A stretch of 64,000 bases of DNA from JAGTVG01 sp942491935 (GCA_942491935.1 CALOCZ010000056.1:33957-97956); one strand, 5' to 3'; counted from the stretch's first letter, positions 11,201-20,283 are shown. Numbers and translations are program-made. Notes: a model not told the origin generated them from the letters alone.

Positions 11201-13195
11201 CAGGATCTCACTGATAAAGAATTTTTCTATGCCCCGGATAGTTAGAGAATTATCTTTGAGATTTAAAGTGGCATTGGGTAATGAGGGAGATACCGATTTC
11301 ATTTTCATGTCATCGAAGTCTGTTTTAAAACGGTTAGCATCCACATAATGAAAGGCTTTATCCTTCACCTGAACAAATCCCGTATTCTGATTATAATTAA
11401 TAAAATCATTTTGCATTAGTCCAACCATTGCTGCGCTCACAGCTTTTTCATTTTGTTTCATTGCCTGAGCCATATCAATAGCATAAAATTCCTTCTTCCT
11501 TGTTTTGCGGGCATAAAATACCGCCATCATCAAAGGATTAAAATCATAAATGCCGGAAAGACTTGACATATCACTTTTATTAAAATATTCTTTCGATTCG
11601 AAATAAGCCGGTATGATATTCTTAGCGCTGGCGATGGAAATATCCAGGGTATCCTCATCCAGGTCCCAACTTATCATGTCGGCTGTTATGTCGATCTTAA
11701 AAAAAGTGGAACTATATGGGGTGATCCGATATGGGCCATTATCCCTGAAAACCATCAAATGTCTGTTATAGGGATTATAATCTAATTTCACACTTGGATG
11801 ATAAACTGAATCTGTTCCCTGATAAATTGTAAATTTTGCATTAGTAGCACTTATCAAAGTATCCCCCAATTGGAAATTCTTGGATATAGCCCTAAAGAGT
11901 ATACCAAATTCATCCTGGCCTTCAAAGATTGAATTGTCATCCAAAAATGATTTTCCCCATATATGATTTCCTCTCATTGAAAATCCGCCCTTATAAGTCA
12001 CATTTTTATCCCCTTCAAAATATACCGGAATATCACTTCTGTAGGATGTAAATTTTGGAAAATCAGAACGTTTCCCCGGTCTGCGCTTTAAACTTTTATA
12101 TTCAAAAGTTCCTTCAACTGGATCAGTGATTTTTCCCTCATAATACATGTTCGATTTGGGTGATTTAAATTCAGGATAGTTTATGTCAATTATATAATTG
12201 TTCAGATTACAATAAACATCCTGGCTGTTTAAACCTGTTGAACTCCAGTTAAATGTACCCCCCTCACCAAGAAACAGATCCTCAGATAGCAATAAGGATC
12301 CATTTGAAGATTGAAGTTTGATGGAATCATAATTTGTCAGGAATACAAGATCTGCATTTTTAAACCTTATTATTGGACCTTTTTCAGGGGGCAAAGTAGT
12401 TTCAACTATTGCATCAATTGTCAGCATTTTATCCTCCAGAGTAATTTCATCTGATTGGCCAGTCCAATCATCTGCTATATCTCCGTTAGCATCATTCGAC
12501 GCATCCAAGTTATCACTTGAATCCCAATCATTTGACCAATTATCTCCGGAGTTGTCATTTGAATCCCAATCATCCGCCCAATTATCATTGTTGGCTTCAT
12601 TTATTTCCCAGTCATCAATACCCTCTTCTTCGGAATATTCTTCTATAACTTCTTCCTCTAATACTTCCTCGAAAACGGGTTCAGAAGATTCGACATAGTC
12701 AAAAGTTATATCAATATTTTCAACTAATAATTTATACCCGTTTGAATAATGGATTGCTCCTAGTTTAAGAAAGGTATTCAAATTCTGATAGTATTTATTG
12801 ATTCTAACACCGGATTCGTTTTCCATTACCTTATCCGTCATATTCAATATTTCATCCATTGCACTTAATTGGATAAGTTCATTTGATCCTGCTAGGGAAA
12901 CCATCTTGATGAAATTGATTAAATTGGGATTGGCAGGTATATTTCGGTTTTTAAAATGCCCGTAAATACTTTCAATTTTTTGTTTTTGGGAAGAAGAAAA
13001 TCCGCCTCCATCCCAATCAGAAGCAAATTCATTCACTTTTTCAATGGCTGAATTAACTTTTGTCCTGTAGATATCAATAATTATTTCCCCAACAATATCC
13101 TCACGAACCGGGATAGAGTCGGGTACCTGTGACTTGGCACTAAGGCCAAAAACACAGAGTATTATTAGAATCGATATTTTATAATACCACTTCAA
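8261..13195 (-). CDS. Very large secreted protein of unknown function (1,644 aa)
   Basis: I do not recognise a named family. The N-terminus is a clear signal peptide (about residues 1-22, ending near SAKSQ). Residues of about 165-240 form an acidic low-complexity stretch with repeated DNW/DDWDS-type units rich in Asp, Asn and Trp. The rest is a long sequence with alternating hydrophobic residues that suggests extended beta structure. The last 30 residues are again strongly acidic (EEVEEEEDDGF). No Secretion-type-IX sorting domain is evident. It lies 93 bases downstream of prmA on the same strand. The start appears to be TTG, because the in-frame region upstream to the nearest stop has no ATG. 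The uninterrupted frame of nearly 5 kb shows this is a functional gene. Confidence 0.85.
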   Translation of the reverse strand: MKWYYKISILIILCVFGLSAKSQVPDSIPVREDIVGEIIIDIYRTKVNSAIEKVNEFASDWDGGGFSSSQKQKIESIYGHFKNRNIPANPNLINFIKMVSLAGSNELIQLSAMDEILNMTDKVMENESGVRINKYYQNLNTFLKLGAIHYSNGYKLLVENIDITFDYVESSEPVFEEVLEEEVIEEYSEEEGIDDWEINEANNDNWADDWDSNDNSGDNWSNDWDSSDNLDASNDANGDIADDWTGQSDEITLEDKMLTIDAIVETTLPPEKGPIIRFKNADLVFLTNYDSIKLQSSNGSLLLSEDLFLGEGGTFNWSSTGLNSQDVYCNLNNYIIDINYPEFKSPKSNMYYEGKITDPVEGTFEYKSLKRRPGKRSDFPKFTSYRSDIPVYFEGDKNVTYKGGFSMRGNHIWGKSFLDDNSIFEGQDEFGILFRAISKNFQLGDTLISATNAKFTIYQGTDSVYHPSVKLDYNPYNRHLMVFRDNGPYRITPYSSTFFKIDITADMISWDLDEDTLDISIASAKNIIPAYFESKEYFNKSDMSSLSGIYDFNPLMMAVFYARKTRKKEFYAIDMAQAMKQNEKAVSAAMVGLMQNDFINYNQNTGFVQVKDKAFHYVDANRFKTDFDDMKMKSVSPSLPNATLNLKDNSLTIRGIEKFFISEILDVFIIPEKKEITLKSNRDLEFNGQMFAGNFEFIGRDFLFDYDSFLVDLNYIDSIRFYIEDPETGMRRRVGNKLVSADSTADEALAGLSEDLQQSTGRLYINRPENKSGQRHYPNYPKFQADKGAIVYFNSPTILNGAYDESIYFIIPPFEIDSLSDSDPSAIGFNGTFVAEGILPPFEETLHIRDDNTLGFEHNIAPEGYELYGGSGRIYNKLAINRQGLKSEGYIKYMSTSMSSDNFTFYLDSLTGDASAFNVEKGEFDGGSFPDVQVDSVRLKWLPLKDSMYVWNQNLPFTLYDNTATLNGLFTVSATGGFGKGTLLTRGAEAISDEFSFNETRFGARHATFTINSDNTEKPALAGDDIKLDFNLVNNYADIGPEIEGVAAINFPYAQFKTSISNARWNMDERKVEMQKPPEVNIENSYFYSTREDLDSLVFNAANAVYDIDKLELLVSGIPYINVADAKITPENNEVLVLENSKIGTLYNTNIVIDTLNEYHQLYNGTIDIISRNKFEGHATYRYVNAVNDTFAIQIDEFYLVAENSKNRDSDLHTQATGYVYEDDGVVISPGMSYKGEAIMYAPDPAFKLDGYVKLQYTTGDYDDIWIKYQNSGESQEVIFDFNNAVTEDDTELTAGLYYDEDDRLYYSFVSPKRSFLDKAFFVPHGMLSYDPDSTTYRIEDSLKISGDSYNGRIFNLNVNTGDIQFEGPVDLNILTEDLEVTGAAIGFGNINEEIYQLNGFFTLDFKIPTQAMSLISQEMIEIVDVLGLEMAYSDDPNTLYKVSEIIGERATLEYEQRSLQEYISLLSISSKLLKTLVLSDVNLRWSKEEKAWYSVGKIGLGNILQDDINASVDGFLEIKKNDNGDVINLFLQFSPRTWYYFNFEDNRMITSSSNEDYLNEIADKTNASKANFGEYFFLDGELSDALKFVDNFRLTYFNIDEPYEIEFAPSQDILPIFEEDKEEETDDGFTIPEEVEEEEDDGF

Positions 13196-13289
13196 TGTAT
13201 CAATTTCGTACGACTGATTACACCTATATTAATAGGAAGTCATATAAGTATAACGAAACAGGATCAAAATCTTACAAATTTATTTGAAA

Positions 13290-14132
13290 TTAATTACTGG
13301 TCTTTTTAACGATTACTGATAACCATTTATTTCTGAAATTCTTCTCAATGAGTATAAGGTCTAGAGATTTTGTACACTCAATGACAGCTTCCTGATCGAT
13401 TAATAAGAAACCACTCAAGATCAATAAACCTCCTGGAGATAAAATCTCATAATAGGATTTCAAATCTTCAATAATGACATTGAGGTTAATGTTGGCAAGT
13501 ATAATATCATAAGTAAACTGTTTTGATATTTTTTCTATTTTCCCTTCTATTATTTCAATTTTGTTGCAATAATTTAAGCTGACGTTCTCTAATGCATTCT
13601 CAAATGCCCAACGATCAACATCAAATCCAGTAATTTTTTCAGCCCCTAACTTTTCTGCGAGGATAGAGAGGATACCTGTACCACAACCGGCATCAAGAAC
13701 GCATTTGTTTTTATGATCCGTATTCAATTGATTTTGAATCATCAAATAGGTGGTTTCGTGGTGCCCGGTCCCAAAAGCCATCTTCGGATTTATAATCAAT
13801 TCAATAGGATATATTTTATCCAACTTATGAAAAGAAGCCCTTACCACACACTGGTCATTGACTATTATGGGCCGGAAATTTTTCTCCCATTCAATATTCC
13901 AGTTTTTTTCCTGGATTACATCACTATGGTATGTGACAGGGCCCAGGAAGGAATAGGAGTTTATAATTTCAATTAGGAGTTCCTCGTTGAAATCATTTAA
14001 AGAAACAGAAGCCTCAAACCCATTGTCTGTAATAAGAAATGAATCAAATCCATTATTAGATAATTCTGCAACCAGAATATCAGTGGTGATTTCTTCACAT
14101 ACAAATGACAATACTTTAAATAATTGAGGCAT
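13290..14132 (-). CDS. prmA: Ribosomal protein L11 methyltransferase PrmA
   Basis: PrmA methylates lysines and the N-terminus of ribosomal protein L11 using S-adenosylmethionine. The 280-residue protein has a substrate-recognition N-terminal domain, the PrmA hallmark FGTGHHETTYLMI (120-132), the SAM motif I DAGCGTG (147-153), and the motif IV segment ILANINLNVI. Its ATG overlaps the stop codon of the upstream septknot gene by one base (TGATG), so the two are co-translated. Confidence 0.95.
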   Translation of the reverse strand: MPQLFKVLSFVCEEITTDILVAELSNNGFDSFLITDNGFEASVSLNDFNEELLIEIINSYSFLGPVTYHSDVIQEKNWNIEWEKNFRPIIVNDQCVVRASFHKLDKIYPIELIINPKMAFGTGHHETTYLMIQNQLNTDHKNKCVLDAGCGTGILSILAEKLGAEKITGFDVDRWAFENALENVSLNYCNKIEIIEGKIEKISKQFTYDIILANINLNVIIEDLKSYYEILSPGGLLILSGFLLIDQEAVIECTKSLDLILIEKNFRNKWLSVIVKKTSN

Positions 14133-14473
14133 CAGTTGTTACAACCTGCAAAAGATTCGAACGATGTAAAATAAACCGTAAAGTCGGCATGACCTTTAGA
14201 ATCAACAAAGTATACTGAAAAGTCGGCAAAACCTTTCTGGTCGGTAAAATACCAGACCCCTGGTTCGGTGGCAAATAATGCATTATCAGTCTCAAAAATC
14301 AAAAGATCCGAAAATGCCTCCGAATCCTCTTCATATATAAAAAAATTTGCCTGATCTGGATACTCTTCAATATATACAGTTCCTTTTAATTCACAAAAGT
14401 CAATTGTTTGGTTATTGGGTATCCCAAACCAGCCTATAAGTAGTAATATTGATATAAATACAGAATAGAACAT
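14132..14473 (-). CDS. Small secreted septknot-type protein (DUF6150)
   Basis: The 113-residue secreted protein carries four or five copies of a short pattern like DSKGFADFSVYF. This is the signature of the DUF6150 or septknot family, predicted by structure modelling to form a 7(1) knot. A hydrophobic signal segment spans residues 1-17. Single cysteines sit near the start (C27) and end (C111) of the mature domain, where they could form a disulfide. The ATG at 14473 is preferred to an upstream in-frame TTG at 14491 because it places the hydrophobic segment at the N-terminus. The function is unknown. It is coupled to prmA by a one-base overlap. The family call rests on motif recall and was not searched. 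Confidence 0.75.
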   Translation of the reverse strand: MFYSVFISILLLIGWFGIPNNQTIDFCELKGTVYIEEYPDQANFFIYEEDSEAFSDLLIFETDNALFATEPGVWYFTDQKGFADFSVYFVDSKGHADFTVYFTSFESFAGCNN

Positions 14474-14553
14474 AAAAAAACTGTTTCCCAATCCATTGAT
14501 TTAGTACATAATTTATGCCTGAAAATCAATTGGATCAAGAAACAGCAATTAAT

Positions 14554-15315
14554 TTAAAATGACTTTACGATTTCAACAAAATCTCTTGACTTCAATGAAG
14601 CGCCACCTATTAATCCTCCGTCAACATCAGGATTAGCAAATAATTCTTTTGCATTATCCGGCTTGCAACTTCCTCCATAAAGGATTGTTGTATCATTTGC
14701 AATGGCATCGCCATACTTGCTTGCAAGGTGCTTTCTTAGATCTGCATGCATTTCTTGCGCCTGATCTGAGGATGCAGTCACTCCCGTCCCAATTGCCCAT
14801 ATTGGTTCATAGGCAACTACAACTTTTCCAAAGTCTTCAGGGGATAGATGAAAGAGACTGTCAGTAAGCTGACCACAGACATAATCGACGTATGTTCCTG
14901 CTTCTCTAATCTCTAAGGATTCACCACAACAGAATATTGGAATGAGTCCATTTTCCAATACAATATTTACCTTTTTAGCTAATAACTCATTAGATTCATT
15001 AAAATACTCCCTTCTTTCACTGTGACCCAGGATCACATATTCAACTCCAACTGATTTTAACATATCAACTGATACCTCACCAGTATACGCTCCTGAAGTG
15101 TTTTCATTGCAATTCTGAGCACCAAGAAACACTTGCTTTGCATCTTTTACAAGGTGATTTACACTGTTTAGATGGATATATGGTGGATTTAGAATAACAA
15201 TAGTATCATCCTGAACTTCGTTTGCGACTATATTTACTATTTCAGAGGCAAGAGAATTACCTTCTTCAAGAGTTTTATTCATCTTCCAGTTACCAGCTAC
15301 AATATTTTTTCTCAT
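14554..15315 (-). CDS. tpiA: Triosephosphate isomerase
   Basis: TpiA interconverts dihydroxyacetone phosphate and glyceraldehyde 3-phosphate in glycolysis. The 253-residue protein has Lys11 in GNWKMN, the electrophile His98 in ILGHSERR, and the catalytic base Glu170 in VVAYEPIWAIGTG (166-178). The phosphate-gripping loop segments YGGSCKPDN and GGLIGGASL are also present. All active-site residues are intact and the length is standard. A TATCTTTG promoter -7 element lies about 40 bases upstream, so it seems to be transcribed alone. Confidence 0.97.
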   Translation of the reverse strand: MRKNIVAGNWKMNKTLEEGNSLASEIVNIVANEVQDDTIVILNPPYIHLNSVNHLVKDAKQVFLGAQNCNENTSGAYTGEVSVDMLKSVGVEYVILGHSERREYFNESNELLAKKVNIVLENGLIPIFCCGESLEIREAGTYVDYVCGQLTDSLFHLSPEDFGKVVVAYEPIWAIGTGVTASSDQAQEMHADLRKHLASKYGDAIANDTTILYGGSCKPDNAKELFANPDVDGGLIGGASLKSRDFVEIVKSF

Positions 15316-15350
15316 TTTATTATTAGTTTATACTATCAAAAATTTTTGTG

Positions 15351-15358
15351 CAAAGATA
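15351..15358 (-). promoter_or_regulatory. Bacteroidota-type -7 element upstream of tpiA
   Basis: The minus-strand octamer TATCTTTG fits the Bacteroidota -7 consensus TAnnTTTG. It lies 36 bases before the tpiA ATG, leaving a leader of about 30 bases. No clear -33 TTG is present at the expected spacing. Confidence 0.5.
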
Positions 15359-15485
15359 ATCTTTTTGGGCCTACTAAACTGCTTTAAAATGAGATTTGGA
15401 GTAAATTAAAGTAGTGTCTTTCGGGGTTTAGTACTTCCCTGGTGAACAAAGTTTTCTTAAAATAAAAAGATCGGCACGAAAATAG

Positions 15486-16070
15486 TTATAACCAATACCT
15501 GGATTCAAACATTAATGTTAAAGCGATTCCGGCAATTCCGGAACTAATTACAAGCCGCCAATCCCTTCGACTAATTCCCAGGTTATTTACAAATACCCAG
15601 GATATAATTAAAAAGACGAATGCCACAAAAAGCAACCCAAACTCAATACCGAGATTAAATCCTATAATAGGAATGGCCAGATTCAGGTCAGTACCCAAAA
15701 TATCCATAAGATAATCTGCAAATCCAAATCCGTGTATTAATCCGAACAAAAGTAATATGGCAAATCGAAAAATGGAGCGGGGTGTATAGGATTCAGGCTT
15801 TTTGAATATATTGATCACAGCCGCCATCAGCAATGTTACAGGAATTAAATAATCAATTATATTTATGTCTACCCGGATAATTTGATTTACAGCCAGAGAC
15901 ATAGACAATGAACTGCCAAGGACATAAAATAAAAATAGAACCAAAGCTCTTCGCCAATCTCTTAACAAGAAAACTGACATTATAGCAATAATGAAAAGCA
16001 TATGATCCACACCATATATATCCAGAACATGTCTGTATCCCAATCTAAAATATAAAATAAAGGTTGACAT
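15486..16070 (-). CDS. HupE/UreJ-like integral membrane protein
   Basis: The 194-residue protein has five or six predicted transmembrane helices. It carries the HupE/UreJ family pattern: a GVDHMLFIIA segment near residue 20 and a FGLIHGFGFADYL segment near residue 115, with conserved histidines that bind nickel or other metals in characterised relatives. In Bacteroidota this subfamily is widespread away from hydrogenase or urease genes, as here, so a specific metal role is not established. Neighbouring genes give no functional hint. Confidence 0.8.
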   Translation of the reverse strand: MSTFILYFRLGYRHVLDIYGVDHMLFIIAIMSVFLLRDWRRALVLFLFYVLGSSLSMSLAVNQIIRVDINIIDYLIPVTLLMAAVINIFKKPESYTPRSIFRFAILLLFGLIHGFGFADYLMDILGTDLNLAIPIIGFNLGIEFGLLFVAFVFLIISWVFVNNLGISRRDWRLVISSGIAGIALTLMFESRYWL

Positions 16071-16165
16071 TGCTTTTATTTATTTCTTCTTAATGTTCAG
16101 GAGAAACAAATGCATTTTTAATTTAAGAATAATATTAAGGTTTATTTTAATATCAGATAACAATT

Positions 16166-16720
16166 TTATTGCTTAAAATACGATTCATGAACTATGTCCC
16201 AGAATTTCCCGTTATGTCTCAATAGATTGATGCTTTCAACCTCATAAGTAAAAGAAATTCGCTTCTTTTCATATTCTGATTTTGCCAGATAAAAATTTTC
16301 CTTTGTCAAATCCCTGAAGGCGACCGTCATATGTGGCTTAAACATTCTGGGATCATGAAATATATTTGCTAATTCCAGATTTTTCGCCATGAATTTCCCA
16401 AACCTTTCGTACATGTTTAAAAGATGATCAGATTTTACAACCCTTATATAGATTACCCTCGGTGGAAATGTTCCAAAATTTTCAAGGCTTTGAGTAAATC
16501 TGGATTCCTCAGATGAAAATAACTCCAAATTCTCTATTAATCTTTTCTCTTCAGAATACCTATATTCAAATGGAGGTATCAAAGTTATATGAGGCGGTGA
16601 TTTTAATGCATGTTTTGCATTATATCGATCCTTAAAATTCTCTTTTATTTCGGTTACTGAAGCTTGAACTTTTTCAGGGGGAATTATAGCAAAGAAATAT
16701 AAGGAATTGTCTTTTTTCAT
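16166..16720 (-). CDS. 2'-5' RNA ligase-like 2H phosphoesterase (ThpR type)
   Basis: The 184-residue protein has the two HxT/S-type motifs that define the 2H phosphoesterase superfamily, HITL (44-47) and HMTV (130-133). Relatives open 2',3'-cyclic phosphates on RNA. I chose the ATG at 16720 rather than the in-frame ATG at 16753, because the strong terminator of the upstream secDF gene (16724-16767) would otherwise lie inside the coding region. The protein begins with MKKDNSLYFFAIIPP, a typical start for the first beta strand of this fold. Confidence 0.85.
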   Translation of the reverse strand: MKKDNSLYFFAIIPPEKVQASVTEIKENFKDRYNAKHALKSPPHITLIPPFEYRYSEEKRLIENLELFSSEESRFTQSLENFGTFPPRVIYIRVVKSDHLLNMYERFGKFMAKNLELANIFHDPRMFKPHMTVAFRDLTKENFYLAKSEYEKKRISFTYEVESINLLRHNGKFWDIVHESYFKQ

Positions 16721-16723
16721 TCT

Positions 16724-16767
16724 AAAAAATCCCGTCAGCCTGCTATTAAGCAAGCTGATTCGGGATT
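16724..16767 (-). terminator. Rho-independent terminator of secDF
   Basis: On the minus strand AATCCCG pairs with CGGGATT, with an inner pairing of TCAGC and GCTGA, and is followed directly by a run of six T. It lies 15 bases past the secDF stop codon and ends just before the ATG of the next gene. Confidence 0.85.
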
Positions 16768-16781
16768 ATATATGATATGTC

Positions 16782-19700
16782 TTATATCTTGGCTTTAGCC
16801 AGTTTTTGTTTTTTATCCAAATCAAGCACAACCGGAGTTGCAATGAAAATTGAGGAATAGGTACCAATTAGTATACCAATCATTAATGCAAAAGAAAATC
16901 CTCTTAAAACTTCTCCTCCAAAGATCAACAATACCAGGACCACAATTAATGTAGTTACTGATGTAATCAATGTTCTACTAACTGTATTGTTGATTGCTTC
17001 ATTAAATACTTTAAAAAGCGCAGTCCCGGGTTTTAATTGCATATTTTCTCTTACACGGTCAAAGACAACCACTGTGTCGTTAATTGAATAACCGATAATG
17101 GTTAACATGGCCGCAATAAATACCTGATCGATCTCAAAAGTTTTACCAAACAACCGGGCTAAAGCAAAAGCGGAAATAACAAATAACGTATCATGAAACA
17201 ATGCCACAACAGCGCCAAGTCCAAATTGCCATTTCCGGAATCTGATCAGTATGTAAAGAAAGATTACAATTAAAGAAAAGATCACCGATTCCATTGAGGC
17301 GGTTTTGATATCATCAGCAATGGTAGCTCCAACTTTTGAAGATCCTGCGATCATGAAAGACTCATCGTTCATTTTCTCCTCATCCGATACCAGGGACATT
17401 CCTGTGAATCCAGAAATCCCATTTACCATAGCGGATTCGACCAATGAATCAGCTTCCGCAGATTCATCATCAACAAGGTAACTGGTTGTGATCTTAACAA
17501 CATTGCTTGATCCATACCATTTCACCTCTGTTCCGGTATTTTCAAATTCGGGCTGTATGGCGGTTTTTAGTTCCGATGCAGGTACTGGTTTTTCAAATGC
17601 TACAACATAAGAACGGCCACCCGTGAAGTCAACACCCAGATTTAATCCTCCCTGCATAATGATTAATACAATTCCAATAGATATAAAGATCGTCGAAAAC
17701 ACATAGGCAATTCGTCGTTTGGACATGAAGTCAATGTTGAGTTTAGACAATAGATCTTTGGACCAGAAAGTATTAAAAGATATTTTACTTTTATCTCCAT
17801 TTTTAGTCATCCATGTTATAACCACCCTGGTTATAAAGACGGCTGAGAAGAATGAAGATGCAATACCTATCATAAGTGTAGTGGCAAATCCTTTTATTGG
17901 CCCTTGTCCTAAAGCGTACATAATGACCCCGATTAAGAAAGTGGTTACGTTTGCATCTATAATTGAACTATAAGCCTTACTGTATCCAGTTGAAATGGCA
18001 TTCAACAGGGTAGATCCACTTCTCAATTCTTCTCTTATCCTCTCAAAAATCAGCACATTGGCATCAATAGACATACCTATTGTTAACACGATACCTGCGA
18101 TACCAGGAAGCGTCAGAGCGGCATTTAACTGCGCCAGAATCCCCAAAATAAAGAAGATATTGAATACCAGCGCAATATTGGCTACAAATCCACCCTTGGA
18201 ATAATAGGCTATCATAAAAAGAACAACTATGGCCAAACCGGCTACTATAGAAATAACACCTTCCTTTTGGGCTTCCTTTCCAAGTGTCGGACCTATTACA
18301 GCTTCTTCAACAATTCTTGTGGGAGCCGGCAATTTACCCGCTTTAAGAATATTCGCCAGGTCTTTTGATTCCTCTATTGTAAAACTTCCAGTAATCTGTG
18401 AGTTTCCATTTGGAATCTCTGTGATCACATTAGGAGCAGAATAAACATAACCATCAAGTACAATGGCTATTCTTCTGTTCAGGTTCTCACCTGTTAATCG
18501 TTTCCATACTTTTGCACCTGTGGCATTCATTTGCATAGAAACACTTGGGCTACCTGTCTCATCGAAGTCGGGTCTCGCATCTGTAATCACCTCTCCAGTT
18601 AAAGGTGGCAATCCTCCTCTTCTTATTTTAACAAAGAAAAGTTCCAGAACTTCCTGGCTTCCTTCACCCTCCATAGATTTATTCTTCCAGTAATATTTCA
18701 TGTTATTTGGGATCAAAGCTTTGATCTCAGGTCTGGCTAGCAGTCTATTGATCTTGGAAGTGTCCTTGACATTATAAAAGAGGTTATAATATGGAGCTTG
18801 TCTAAGGCTGAAAAGAGGGGATGATAAAGCACTTTCTAAGGAATCAACACTTGTTGAATCTCCGGCAAGTTGCGCTGCCAGGTCTTCCGTTGCAGAATCA
18901 ACACCGGGTTGATCATCTCCTAATAATGAACTCAAAGCATCTTCATCACTTTGTCCAGCAGCATTGTTATCTGATAGATCTTGTGAACCCAAATCAACTG
19001 CCTCAATTTTACTTTCCTCAACAACTTTACTATTAATGGCTGTCAGGGTAGTGGAGATCTCCTGTAATTCATATACTTCCCAGAACTCAAGTTTCGCCAC
19101 ACCGGATAAAAGCTTTCTGACACGTTCCCGGTTATCAACCCCTGGTAACTCAACCTGTATCCGACCTGTTCCGGGGAGTTTCTGGATATTAGGTTGTGAC
19201 GTTCCAAAGCGGTCAACCCTTGTACGAAGGATCTCAAAAGACCTGTCAATCGCATCGCTTACTTCATCAGAGATGATCTGAATAATGTCTTCATCCGATG
19301 TGTCCAGACTAATACGGCCGCGGTTGGCGGCGTTAGCAAATATTGAACTTAACCTGCCATTGGGAGTTATTTCCTTGAAAGACTGATAAAATAGATCAGT
19401 AAATGATTCCTGACTATTTCGTTGCTTTTCTTCTGCCTGCTGCAAGGCTTGCAGAAATTCCGGATTCTCACTGTTTCCACTTAATCCCTTAATAATATCA
19501 ACCGGGGATACTTCAAGGGTTACATGCATACCTCCCTGCAAGTCAAGTCCTAAACTCAACTCCGTATCTTTTACATCTTTATAGGTATATTCTATTCCCA
19601 AGAGATTGTAAACAGGCTCATTCCAGACTGAGTCCAAATAAGACTGTTTCTTGTAAAAGTCGAGATTACCATCAGCATCTGTAGCATATTCAATAGCATC

Positions 19701-19799
19701 CTGTTGAATGCCACGGGACACAAATGTAAATGATAAATAATACACGCATAATACTGTGATAATAACAGTTAGTGTTACTATAAATCCTTTATTTTTCAT
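16782..19799 (-). CDS. secDF: Fused protein translocase subunits SecD-SecF
   Basis: The 1,005-residue protein joins SecD and SecF, the proton-driven accessory subunits that pull proteins through SecYEG. It has a first transmembrane helix (about 7-27), a large periplasmic region with the SecD hallmark LGLDLQGGMHVTLEV (about 83-97), and an insertion rich in Ser, Asp and Ala (about 270-330). A SecD membrane block with GFxAT and IDANVLIFERI motifs follows. The SecF half has LGVDFTGG and the second block with YSINDTVVVFDRVREN. The fusion is usual in Bacteroidota. The gene begins with ATG and ends before a strong terminator, so it is probably monocistronic. Confidence 0.96.
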   Translation of the reverse strand: MKNKGFIVTLTVIITVLCVYYLSFTFVSRGIQQDAIEYATDADGNLDFYKKQSYLDSVWNEPVYNLLGIEYTYKDVKDTELSLGLDLQGGMHVTLEVSPVDIIKGLSGNSENPEFLQALQQAEEKQRNSQESFTDLFYQSFKEITPNGRLSSIFANAANRGRISLDTSDEDIIQIISDEVSDAIDRSFEILRTRVDRFGTSQPNIQKLPGTGRIQVELPGVDNRERVRKLLSGVAKLEFWEVYELQEISTTLTAINSKVVEESKIEAVDLGSQDLSDNNAAGQSDEDALSSLLGDDQPGVDSATEDLAAQLAGDSTSVDSLESALSSPLFSLRQAPYYNLFYNVKDTSKINRLLARPEIKALIPNNMKYYWKNKSMEGEGSQEVLELFFVKIRRGGLPPLTGEVITDARPDFDETGSPSVSMQMNATGAKVWKRLTGENLNRRIAIVLDGYVYSAPNVITEIPNGNSQITGSFTIEESKDLANILKAGKLPAPTRIVEEAVIGPTLGKEAQKEGVISIVAGLAIVVLFMIAYYSKGGFVANIALVFNIFFILGILAQLNAALTLPGIAGIVLTIGMSIDANVLIFERIREELRSGSTLLNAISTGYSKAYSSIIDANVTTFLIGVIMYALGQGPIKGFATTLMIGIASSFFSAVFITRVVITWMTKNGDKSKISFNTFWSKDLLSKLNIDFMSKRRIAYVFSTIFISIGIVLIIMQGGLNLGVDFTGGRSYVVAFEKPVPASELKTAIQPEFENTGTEVKWYGSSNVVKITTSYLVDDESAEADSLVESAMVNGISGFTGMSLVSDEEKMNDESFMIAGSSKVGATIADDIKTASMESVIFSLIVIFLYILIRFRKWQFGLGAVVALFHDTLFVISAFALARLFGKTFEIDQVFIAAMLTIIGYSINDTVVVFDRVRENMQLKPGTALFKVFNEAINNTVSRTLITSVTTLIVVLVLLIFGGEVLRGFSFALMIGILIGTYSSIFIATPVVLDLDKKQKLAKAKI

Positions 19800-19870
19800 T
19801 GTTTAATAAATTAAAATTCTGACTAAAATTAATTTTGTAGATTGGGTAATTCCTGAATTATGACCCAGGA

Positions 19871-20233
19871 TTAAGGGGCATTCGGAGATATTATATTTTG
19901 AAATAGAATCTTAAAAAATGAAGTACTTATGTATTCAAGGACATGCTCGTGCCAACATTTATCTTCAGTTGCAAAAGGAATATCAAAAAGAATATTCAGT
20001 ATCAGGTCAACATCAATCTGAAATGATGAAATAGAAGCAAGATAATCAGGAAGATAAATGATTTCATGGTCTTTTTCGGGACTATCTTTATCCTCATCAA
20101 ATTCGATTTTTGAAAGGTCATTTACAATCCTTTCCTGAATAAGATGATTCAAGGAAGAAATGGTTATAGCCAATAATCCGCAAACAAGGACCAGTGCCCT
20201 AATTATATTTCCTATGTTAGATCGTTTTTTCAC
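19871..20233 (-). CDS. Small membrane-anchored protein of unknown function
   Basis: The 120-residue protein has an N-terminal transmembrane segment (about residues 11-30), an acidic middle (EFDEDKDSPEKDHE), and a hydrophobic C-terminal half. I recognise no family. The start is GTG. A promoter with GTTG, 19 bases, and TACTTTTG ends 20 bases upstream, which supports this as a real gene with its own short leader. It lies upstream of secDF, separated by 71 bases, and might be co-transcribed with it. Confidence 0.6.
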   Translation of the reverse strand: MKKRSNIGNIIRALVLVCGLLAITISSLNHLIQERIVNDLSKIEFDEDKDSPEKDHEIIYLPDYLASISSFQIDVDLILNILFDIPFATEDKCWHEHVLEYISTSFFKILFQNIISPNAP

Positions 20234-20252
20234 TTGATCTTTTAATGGTTTG

Positions 20253-20283
20253 CAAAAGTAGACATAAATCCTTTAAAATCAAC
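20253..20283 (-). promoter_or_regulatory. Bacteroidota promoter for the small membrane protein gene
   Basis: On the minus strand the -33 element GTTG (20280-20283) is followed by exactly 19 bases and the -7 element TACTTTTG (20253-20260). This fits the TTTG-N19-TAnnTTTG consensus of Bacteroidota sigma factors. Transcription would start around 20246. Confidence 0.65.

Noticed and set aside
15316..15485. Possible tRNA or small RNA in gaps such as 15316-15485 and 28160-28320
   Set aside because: No cloverleaf pairing or conserved tRNA boxes could be found by eye.
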